From Antedon mediterranea (lineage: Eukaryota > Echinodermata > Crinoidea > Comatulida > Antedonidae), in assembly GCF_964355755.1 (NCBI RefSeq), contig NC_092673.1:27903001-27967000 (forward strand): 64,000 nucleotides of DNA, in the 5' to 3' direction. A program made the position numbers and the translations under genes. This document shows, piece after piece, positions 53,136 through 64,000 of this stretch. The first letter of the stretch is position 1. Each line of letters opens with the position of its first letter. The notes beneath the pieces were generated by a model, which saw nothing but the letters and a program-made list of their open reading frames with translations, did not search any database and had not been told where the DNA came from.

Positions 53136-56100
53136 TTGAAACAACAGAACCATCAACTACAGAGTTTTCAACTACTGAACCTTCATCTACTGAGCCATCT
53201 CCTACACAACCATCAACAACAGAGCCATCCACAACAGAGCCCTCAACTACTGAACCATCAACGACAGAGCCATCTACTACTGAACCATCAACAACAGAGC
53301 CCTCAACAACAGAGCCATCTACTACTGAACCATCAACGACAGAGCCCTCAACGACAGAGCCCTCAACAACAGAGCCCTCAACTACTGAACCATCGACTAC
53401 TGAACCATCGACTACTGAACCATCGACTACTGAACCATCAACCACAGAGCCATCGACGACAGAGCCCTCAACTACTGAGCCTTCAACCACAGAACCGTCG
53501 ACAACAGAGCCATCTACTACTGAGCCCTCAACAACTGAGCCATCAACTACTGAACCATCTACTACTGAACCATCTACTACTGAACCATCAACGACAGAAC
53601 CCTCAACTACTGAGCCCTCAACTACTGAGCCCTCAACTACTGAGCCCTCAACTACTGAACCATCAACAACAGAGCGCTCAACTACTGTGCTCTCAACTAC
53701 TGAGCCATCAACAACAGAGCCCTCAACTACTGAGCCATCAACAACAGAGCCCTCAACTACTGAACCATCCACAACAGAGCCCTCAACTACTGAACCATCA
53801 ACGACAGAGCCATCTACTACTGAACCATCAACAACAGAGCCCTTAACTACTGAACCATCTACTACTGAGCCATCAACTACTGAACCATCAACGACAGAGC
53901 CCTCAACTACAGAGCCATCAACTACAGAGCCCTCAACTACTGAGCCCTCAACTACTGAGCACTCAACTACTGAGCCATCAACTACAGAGCCCTCAACTAC
54001 TGAGCCATCAACCACAGAGTCATTGACTACAGAGCCATCGACTACTGAACCCTCAACTACTGAACCCTCAACTACTGAACCATCTACTACAGAACCATCA
54101 ACGACAGAGCCCTCAACAACAGAGCCCTCAACTACTGAGCCATCTACTACTGAACCATCGACTACTGAACCATCAACCACAGAGCCATCGACGACAAAGC
54201 CCTCGACTACTGAGCCTTCAACCACAGAATCGTCGACAACAGAGCCATCTACTACTGAGCCCTCAACGACTGAGCCATCAACAACAGAGTCATCGACAAC
54301 AGAGCCATCTACTACAAAGCCATCTACTACTGAGCCCTCAACAACTGAGCCATCAACTACTGAACCATCTACTACTGAACCATCTACTACTGAACCATCA
54401 ATGACAGAACCCTCAACTACTGAGCCCTCAACTACTGAGCCCTCAACTACTGAACCATCAACAACTGAACCATCAACAACAGAGCGCTCAACTACTGAGC
54501 TCTCAACTACTGAGCCATCAACAACAGAGCCCTCAACTACTGAGCCATCAACAACAGAGCGCTCAACTACTGAACCATCCACAACAGAGCCCTCAACTAC
54601 TGAACCATCAACGACAGAGCCATCTACTACTGAACCATCAACAACAGAGCCCTCAACTACTGAACCATCTACTACTGAGCCATTAACTACTGAACCATCA
54701 ACGACAGAGCCCTCAACTACAGAGCCATCAACTACAGAGCCCTCAACTACTGAGCCCTCAACTACTGAGCCCTCAACTACTGAGCCCTCAACTACTGAGC
54801 CATCAACTACAGAGCCCTCAACTACTGAGCCATCAACCACAGAGCCATCGACTACTGAACCCTCAACTACTGAACCCTCAACTACTGAACCATCTACTAC
54901 AGAACCATCAACAACAGAGCCCTCAACAACAGAGCCCTCAACTACTGAGCCCTCAACTACTGAGCCATCTACTACTGAGCCATCTACTACTGAACCATCG
55001 ACTACTGAACCATCTACTACTGAGCCATCAACTACTGAACCATCAACGACAGAGCCCTCAACTACAGAGCCATCAACTACAGAGCCCTCAACTACTGAGC
55101 CCTCAACTACTGAGCCCTCAACTACTGAGCCCTCAACTACAGAGCCCTCAACTACTGAGCCATCAACCACAGAGTCATTGACTACAGAGCCATCGACTAC
55201 TGAACCCTCAACTACTGAACCCTCAACTACTGAACCATCTACTACAGAACCATCAACGACAGAGCCCTCAACAACAGAGCCCTCAACTACTGAGCCATCT
55301 ACTACTAAACCATCGACTACTGAACCATCAACCACAGAGCCATCGACGACAAAGCCCTCGACTACTGAGCCTTCAACCACAGAATCGTCGACAACAGAGC
55401 CATCTACTACTGAGCCCTCAACGACTGAGCCATCAACAACTGAGCCCTCAACAACTGAGCCATCAACTACTGAACCATCTACTACTGAACCCTCAACTAC
55501 TGAGCCCTCAACTACTGAGCCCTCAACTACTGAGCCCTCAACTACTGAACCATCAACTACTGAGCTCTCAACTACTGAGCTCTCAACTACTGATCCATCA
55601 ACAACAGAGCCCTCAACTACTGAGCCATCAACAACAGAGCGCTCAACTACTGAACCATCCACAACAGAGCCCTCAACTACTGAACCATCAACGACAGAGC
55701 CATCTACTACTGAACCATCAACAACAGAGCCCTCAACTACTGAACCATCTACTACTGAGCCATTAACTACTGAACCATCAACGACAGAGCCATCAACTAC
55801 AGAGCCCTCAACTACTGAGCCCTCAACTACTGAGCCCTCAACTACTGAGCCATCAACTACAGAGCCCTCAACTACTGAGCCATCAACCACAGAGCCATCG
55901 ACTACTGAACCCTCAACTACTGAACCCTCAACTACTGAACCATCTACTACAGAACCATCAACGACAGAGCCCTCAACAACAGAGCCATCAACTACTGAGC
56001 CCTCAACTACTGAGCCATCTACTACTGAACCATCGACTACTGAACCATCAACCACAGAGCCATCGACGACAAAGTCCTCGACTACTGAGCCTTTAACCAC

Positions 56101-59100
56101 AGAATCGTCGACAACAGAGCCATCTACTACTGAGCCCTCAACAACTGAGCCATCAACTACTGAACCATCTACTACTGAACCATCAACGACAGCGCCCTCA
56201 ACGACAGAGCCCTCAACGACTGAGCCATCAACAACAGAGTCATCGACAACAGAGCCATCTACTACAAAGCCATCAACGACAGAGCCCTCAACAACAGAGC
56301 CATCTACTACTGAACCATCTACTACTGAACCATTTACTACTGAACCATCAACAACAGAGCCCTCAACTACAGAGCCCTCAACTACTGAACCATCAACTAC
56401 TGAACCATCGACAACAGAGCCCTCAACTACTGAGCCCTCAACTACTGATCCCTCAACTACTGAGCCATCAACCACAGAACCATCTACTACTGAACCATCG
56501 ACAACAGAGTCATCTACTACAGAGCCATCAACTACTGAACCCTCAACCACAGAGCCATCGACTACTGAGCCTTCAACTACAGAGCCCTCAACTACTGAGC
56601 CATCAACCACAGAACCATCAACTACTGAACCATCGACAACAGAGCCATCTACTACAGAGCCATCGACTACTGAACCATCTACTACTGAACCCTCAACTAC
56701 TGAACCATCTACTACTGAACCCTCAACTACTGAACCATCTAATACAGAACCATCAACAACAGAACCCTCAACTACTGAGCCATCAACAACAGAGCCCTCA
56801 ACTACGGAGCCATCAACTACAGAGCCCTCAACCACAGAGCCATCAACCACAGAACCATCTACTACTGAACCATCGACAACAGAGCCATCTACTACAGAGC
56901 CATCGACTACTGAACCCTCAACTACTGAACCATCTACTACTGAACCATCGACAACAGAGCCATCTACTACTGAACCATCGACAACAGAGCCATCTACTAC
57001 AGAGCCATCGACTACTGAACTCTCAACTACTGATCCATCTACTACTGAACCATCAACTACTGAACCCTCAACTACTGAACCATCTAATACAGAACCATCA
57101 ACAACAGAACCCTCAACTACTGAGCCATCAACAACAGAGCCCTCAACTACGGAGCCATCAACTACAGAGCCCTCAACCACAGAGCCATCAACCACAGAAC
57201 CATCTACTACTGAACCATCGACAACAGAGCCATCTACTACAGAGCCATCGACTACTGAACCCTCAACTACTGAACCATCTACTACTGAACCATCGACAAC
57301 AGAGCCATCTACTACTGAGCCATCAACAACAGAGCCCTCAACTACGGAGCCATCAACTACAGAGCCCTCAACCACAGAGCCATCAACCACAGAACCATCT
57401 ACTACTGAACCATCGACAACAGAGCCATCTACTACAGAGCCATCGACTACTGAACCCTCAACTACTGAACCATCTACTACTAAACCATCGACAACAGAGC
57501 CATCTACTACTGAACCATCAACAACAGAGCCCTCAACTACTGAACCATCAACAACAGAGCCCCCAACTACTGAACCATCAACGACAGAGCCCTCAACTAC
57601 TGAACCATCAACAACAGAGCCCTCAACTACTGAGCCATCAACTACAGAGCCATCTACTACTGAGCCATCAACAACAGAGCCATCTACTACTGAACCATCA
57701 ACTACAGAGCCCTCAACTACTGAGCCATCTACTACTGAACCATCAACAACAGAGCCCTCAACTACTGAGCCATCAACAACAGAGCCCTCGACTACTGAGC
57801 CATCAACCACTGAGCCCTCAACTACTGAGCCCTCAACCACTGAGCCATCATCTACAGAGCCATCAACCACAGAGCCATCAACCACAGAACCATCTACCAC
57901 TGAACCATCGACAACAGAGTCATCTACTACAGAGCCATCAACTACTGAACCCTCAACTACTGAACCATCTACTACTGAACCATCTACTACAGAACCATCA
58001 ACGACAGAGCCTTCAACTACTGAACCATCTACTACTGAGCCATCAACTACTGAACCATCAACAACAGAGCCCTCCAGCACAGAGCTATCAACAACAGAGC
58101 AATCTACTACAGAGCCATCGACTACTGAACCCTCAACTACTGAACCATCTACTACTGAACCATCAACAACAGAGCCCTCAACTACTGAGCCATCAACAAC
58201 AGAGCCCTCAACTACTGAGCCATCAACTACAGAGCCCTCAACCACAGAGCCATCGACTACTGAGCCATCGACTACTGAAATCTCAACTACTGAGCCATCA
58301 ACTACAGATCCCTCAACTACTGAACCATCTACTACAGAACCATCAACGACAGAGCCCTCAACTACTGAACCATCTACTACTGAGCCATCAACTACTGAAC
58401 CATCAACAACAGAGCCCTCCACCACAGAGCCATCAACAACAGAGCAATCTACTACAGAGCCATCGACTACTGAACCCTCAACTACTGAACCATCTACTAC
58501 TGAACCATCAACAACAGAGCCCTCAACTACTGAGCCATCAACAACAGAGCCCTCAACTACTGAGCTATCAACTACAGAGCCCTCAACCACAGAGCCATCG
58601 ACTACTGAGCCTTCAACTACAGAGCCCTCAACTACTGAGCCATCAACCACAGAACCATCAACCACAGAACCATCTACTACTGAACCATCGACAACAGAGC
58701 CATCTACTACAGAGCCATCGACTACTGAACTCTCAACTACTGATCCATCTACTACTGAACCATCAACTACTGAACCATCAACTACTGAACCGTCTACTAC
58801 AGAACCATCAACAACAGAACCATCAACTACTGAGCCATCAACAACAGAGCCCTCAACTACGGAGCCATCAACTACAGAGCCCTCAACCACAGAGCCCTCA
58901 ACCACAGAGCCATCTACTACTGAACCATCGACAACAGAGCCATCTACTACAGAGCCATCGACTACTGAACCCTCAACTACTGAACCATCTACTACTGAAC
59001 CATCGACAACAGAGCCATCTACTACTGAAACATCAACAACAGAGCCCTCAACTACTGAACCATCAACAACAGAGCCCTCAACTACTGAACCATCAACTAC

Positions 59101-62100
59101 TGAGCCATCTACTACTGAACCATCAACAACAGAGCCCTCAACTACTGAGCCATCAACAACAGAGCCCTCAACTACTGAGCCATCAACCACTGAGCCCTCA
59201 ACTACTGAGCCCTCAACCACTGAGCCATCAACTACAGAGCCATCAACCACAGAGCCATCAACCACAGAACCATCTACTACTGCACCATCGACAACAGAGT
59301 CATCTACTACAGAGCCATCAACTACTGAACCCTCAACTACTGAACCATCTACTACTGAACCATCTACTACAGAACCATCAACGACAGAGCCCTCAACTAC
59401 TGAACCATCTACTACTGAGCCATCAACTACTGAACCATCAACAACAGAGCCCTCCACCACAGAGCCATCAACAACAGAGCAATCTACTACAGAGCCATCG
59501 ACTACTGAACCCTCAACTACTGAACCATCTACTACTGAACCATCAACAGAGCCCTCAACTACTGAGCCATCAACAACAGAGCCCTCAACTACTGAGCCAT
59601 CAACTACAGAGCCCTCAACCACAGAGCCATCGACTACTGAGCCATCTACTACAGAGCCATCGACTACTGAACCCTCAACTACTGAACCATCTACTACTGA
59701 ACCATCGACAACAGAGCCATCTACTACTGAACCATCAACAACAGAGCCCTCAACTGCTGAACCATCAACGACAGAGCCCTCAACTACTGAACCATCAACA
59801 ACAGAGCCCTCAACTACTGAGCCATCAACAACAGAGCCATCTACTACTGAACCATCAACTACAGAGCCCTCAACTACTGAGCCATCTACTACTGAACCAT
59901 CAACAACAGAGCCCTCAACTACTGAGCCATCAACAACAGAGCCCTCAACTACTGAGCCATCAACCACTGAGCCCTCAACTACTGAGCCCTCAACCACTGA
60001 GCCATCAACTACAGAGCCATCAACCACAAAGCCATCAACCACAGAACCATCAACCACAGAACCATCTACTACTGAACCATCGACAACAGAGTCATCTACT
60101 ACAGAGCCATCAACCACAGAGCCATCAATCACAGAACCATCTACTACTGAACCATCGACAACAGAGTCATCTACTACAGAGCCATCAACTACTGAACCCT
60201 CAACTACTGAACCATCTACTACTGAACCATTTACTACAGAACCATCAACGACAGAGCCCTCAACTACTGAACCATCTACTACTGAGCCATCAACTACTGA
60301 ACCATCAACGACAGAGCCCTCAACTACTGAACCATCAACAACAGAGCCCTCAACTACTGAGCCATCAACAACAGAGCCATCTACTACTGAACCATCAACT
60401 ACAGAGCCCTCAACTACTGAGCCATCTACTACTGAACCATCAACAACAGAGCCCTCAACTACTGAGCCATCAACAACAGAGCCCTCAACTACTGAGCCAT
60501 CAACCACTGAGCCCTCAACTACTGAGCCCTCAACCACTGAGCCATCAACTACAGAGCCATCAACCACAGAGCCATCAACCACAGAACCATCTACTACTGA
60601 ACCATCGACAACAGAGTCATCTACTACAGAGCCATCAACTACTGAACCCTCAACTACTGAACCATCTACTACTGAACCATCTACTACAGAACCATCAACG
60701 ACAGAGCCCTCAACTACTGAACCATCTACTACTGAGCCATCAACTACTGAGCCATCAACAACAGAGCCCTCCACCACAGAGCCATCAACAACAGAGCCAT
60801 CGACTACTGAACCGTCAACTACTGAACCATCTACTACTGAACCATCAACAGAGCCCTCAACTACTGAGCCATCAACAACAGAGCCCTCAACTACTGAGCC
60901 CTCAACTACTGAGCCATCAACTACAGAGCCCTCAACCACAGAGCCATCGACTACTGAGCCATCGACTACTGAAATCTCAACTACTGAACCCTCAACTACT
61001 GAGCCATCAACTACAGATCCCTCAACTACTGAACCATCTACTACAGAACCATCAACGACAGAGCCCTCAACTACTGAACCATCTACTACTGAGCCATCAA
61101 CTACTGAACCATCAACAACAGAGCCCTCCACCACAGAGCCATCAACAACAGAGCAATCTACTACAGAGCCATTGACTACTGAACCCTCAACTACTGAACC
61201 ATCTACAACTGAACCATCGACAACAGAGCCCTCAACTACTGAGCCATCAACTACAGAGCCCTCAACCACAGAGCCATCGACTACTGAGCCTTCAACTACA
61301 GAGCCCTCAACTACTGAGCCATCAACCACAGAACCATCAACCACAGAACCATCTACTACTGAACCATCGACAACAGAGCCATCTACTACTGAACCCTCAA
61401 CTACTGAACCATCTACTACTGAACCATCAACAACAGAGCCATCTACTACAGAACCATCAACAACAGAGCCCTCAAGTACTGAAGCATCAACAACAGAGCC
61501 CTCAACTACTGAACCATCAACGACAGAGCCCTCAACTACTGAACCATCAACAACAGAGCCATCAACTACTGAGCTATCAACTACTGAGCCATCAACCACA
61601 GAGCCATCTACTACTGAACCATCTACTACTGAACCATCAACAACAGAGCCATCTACTACTGAACCATCTACTACTGAACCATCAACAACAGAGCCCTCAA
61701 CTACTGAGCCATCAACTACAGAGCCCTCAACCACAGAGCCATCTACTACTGAACCATCTACTACAGAACCATCAACAACAGAGCCCTTAACTACTGAGCC
61801 ATCAACAACAGAGCCCTCAACTACTGAGCCATCAACTACAGAGCCCTCAACCACAGAGCCATCGACTACTGAGCCTTCAACTACAGAGCCCTCAACTACT
61901 GAGCCATCAACCACAGAACCATCAACTACTGAACCATCAACGACAGTGCCATCAACGACTGAACCCTCAACTACTGAACCCTCAACTACTGAGCCATCGA
62001 CTACTGAACCCTCAACTACTGAACCATCTACTACTGAACCATCAACAACTGAGCCCTCAACTACTGAGCCCTCAACTACTGAACCATCGACAACAGAGCC

Positions 62101-63482
62101 ATCTACTACAGAGCCTTCAACTACAGAGCCCTCAACTACTGAACCATCGACCACTGAACCATCGACTACAGAACCATCAACGACAGAGCCCTCAACTACT
62201 GAACCATCAACAACAGAGCCCTCAACTACTGAGCCATCAACTACAGAGCCCTCAACTACTGAGCCATTAACCACAGAGCCATCAACCACAGAACCATCAA
62301 CCACAGAGCCATCTACTACTGAACCATCTACTACTGAACCATCAACAACAGAGCCCTCAACTACTGAGCCCTCAACTACTGAGCCATCAACTACAGAGCC
62401 CTCAACTACTGAGCCATCAACCACAGAGCCATCTACTACTGAACCATCAACAACAGAGCCCTCAACTACTGAGCCATCAACCACTGAGCCCTCAACTACT
62501 GAGCCATCAACCACAGAGCCCTCAACCACAGAGCCATCAACCACAGAACCATCTACTTCTGAACCATCGACAACAGAGCCATCTACTACAGAGCCATCGA
62601 CTACTGAACCCTCCACTACTGAACCATCTACTACTGAACTATCTACTACTGAACCATCAACAACAGAGCCCTCAACTACTGAGCCATCAACTACAGAGCC
62701 CTCAACTACTGAGCCATCAACCACAGAACCATCAACGACAGAGCCCTCAACTGCTGAACCATCAACAACAGAGCCCTCAACTACTGAGCCATCAACTACA
62801 GAACCATCTACTACAGAACCATCTACTACTGAGCAATCAACCACAGAGCCATCTACTACTGAACCATCAACCACAGAGCCATCTACCACTGAACCATCTA
62901 CTACTGAACCATCAACAACAGAGCCTTCAACTACTGAGCCATCAACAACAGAGCCCTCAACTACTGAGCCATCAACCACTGAGCCCTCAACTACTGAGCC
63001 ATCAACTACAGAGCCCTCAACCACAGAGCCATCAACCACAGAACCATCTACTACTGAACCATCAACAACAAAGCCATCTACTACAGAGCCATCGGCTACT
63101 GAACCATCTACTACTGAACCATCGACAACAGAGCCATCTACTACAGAGCCCTCAACTACTGAGCCCTCAACTACTGAGCCATCAACCACAGAGCCATCTA
63201 CTACAGAGCCATCGACTACTGAACCCTCAACTACTGAACCATCTACTACTGAACCATCAACAACAGAGCCCTCAACTACAAAGTCATCAACTACAGAGCC
63301 CTCAACCACAGAGCCATCGACTACTGAACCCTCAACTACTGAACCATCAACGACAGAACCATCTACTACAGAACCCTCTACTACTGAGCCATCGACGACA
63401 GAGCCCTCGACTACTGAGCCATCAACTACAGAGCCCTCAACTACTGAACCATCTACTACTGAACCATCAACTACAGAGTCGG
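53136..63482 (+). CDS. Giant mucin-like gene, 10,347-bp exon of PSTTE repeats
   Basis: This exon has 3,449 codons without a stop. The acceptor CATCTTTAG|TT gives V-E-T-T-E-P-S-T-T-E-F, and the donor TCGG|GTAAG at 63483 is in phase 1. The body is PSTTE repeats with more variation than the first exon near its start (for example PSSTEPSPTQ, TERS, TELS, TESL). Two units lack one Thr (PSTEPS, near 59549 and 60849), each an in-frame 3-bp loss that shifts the 15-bp register. Higher-order periods include 810 and 1,080 bp in the first third and about 1,320-1,380 bp later. The final 220 bp match the end of the first exon, including the rare ACAAAGTCATCAACTACAG landmark (49826 and 63278). The gene continues beyond the window; no C-terminal domain is visible. 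Confidence 0.85.
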
Positions 63483-64000
63483 GTAAGACACTTTTTCTCA
63501 ATATATACATAAAATTTATTTTCTTGAATTTGTAAAATAAGTCGTGGTATATATGTATATATTAATTTATTGTATGTATTAAACCACAACTTATTTACAA
63601 AATTCAAGAAAATTTATTTAAATTCATTCATTATCTATATATAAATTATGGTTAATTCTGACATAGGCGAGCACAATGCAAAAACTTCGGTACAAATCTC
63701 CGCCTTGGATACCTACCTTATCTATCTGAGATGTACCGCGAAACGTAGATTTGATAACATTAGTGTTCACAGCGACGCTATTGTTCCATATTTCTATCTT
63801 AGGAAGATGTTATAAAGAGTTTTTAACACAATTTATGATTTCTACATTAGATTTTCATCTTAATTTCAATTCTTCCCGGTCAAAGTAATTTCCGGGTTTA
63901 AGATAAGTTCACCTTGCAACAACCTGGTTTCAAATATTTTCTCTCTTTTATACACAAGGGAGCAGTTAAAATAATAGATTTGACCCTAAAGGTGACTGGA
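63483..64000 (+). other. Start of the intron after repeat exon 3
   Basis: The first 150 bp duplicate the intron at 50074-50215, including the hairpin (arms at about 63518-63548 and 63583-63613). The remaining 370 bp to the window edge show no further repeat exon or other gene. Confidence 0.75.

Noticed and set aside
32062-63482. CRISPR-like or bacterial surface-repeat interpretation of the array
   Set aside because: There are no spacers, the unit is 15 bp and coding, and splice sites and neighbouring intron-containing DNMT1 show a eukaryotic chromosome.
53080-63510. 3,476-codon antisense reading frame over exon 3
   Set aside because: Same by-product of the repeat; its ends are simply where flanking intron sequence introduces stops.

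Overview
This is a eukaryotic, intron-bearing, AT-rich window with very low gene density. The last exons of a vertebrate-like DNMT1 lie at the left end, followed by about 28 kb of transposon-rich non-coding DNA and then a giant repeat-coding gene. The DNMT1 sequence, CR1/jockey-like LINE tails, Helitron-like, hAT-like and foldback-like elements suggest a marine invertebrate deuterostome. An echinoderm is my best guess, but that is weak and rests on pattern recall rather than a search.

Region 1 (1-4.0 kb) holds the 3' end of a DNA (cytosine-5)-methyltransferase 1 gene on the + strand. Six exons encode the last 379 residues of the catalytic domain, and a polyadenylation signal sits near 4016. 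Region 2 (4-31 kb) has no convincing complete gene. It holds decayed LINE 3' ends on both strands, short inverted-repeat elements, four copies of a Helitron-like element in two orientations, and a broken two-exon copy of DNMT1 at 14.6-15.0 kb. It also holds a 4.4-kb foldback-like element with 1.3-kb inverted arms (24134-28577), carrying a nested 842-bp TIR element with a target duplication. A 2.37-kb hAT-like element with a perfect 8-bp target duplication follows (28704-31073).

Region 3 (32-63.5 kb) is the main feature: three exons on the + strand encoding almost pure Pro-Ser-Thr-Thr-Glu pentapeptide repeats. They are 18,012 bp, 387 bp and 10,347 bp long. Each is an exact multiple of three, each starts after a phase-1 acceptor with TTGAA, and each ends at a phase-1 G|GTAAG donor. 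Together they give 9,582 residues without a stop, so this is the central O-glycosylation (PTS) region of a giant acidic mucin-like glycoprotein. The 5' and 3' exons are not certain here. One possible signal-peptide exon with matching phase lies at 18646-18712, and a decayed relic of the repeat lies at 52.7-53.0 kb.

The array has grown at several scales: 15-bp units, higher-order blocks of hundreds of bases, a nearly identical 5.28-kb tandem duplication inside the first exon, and duplication of exon plus adjoining intron. Variation sits overwhelmingly at third codon positions, so the + strand reading frame is being preserved. The long antisense reading frames are a by-product of the repeat.
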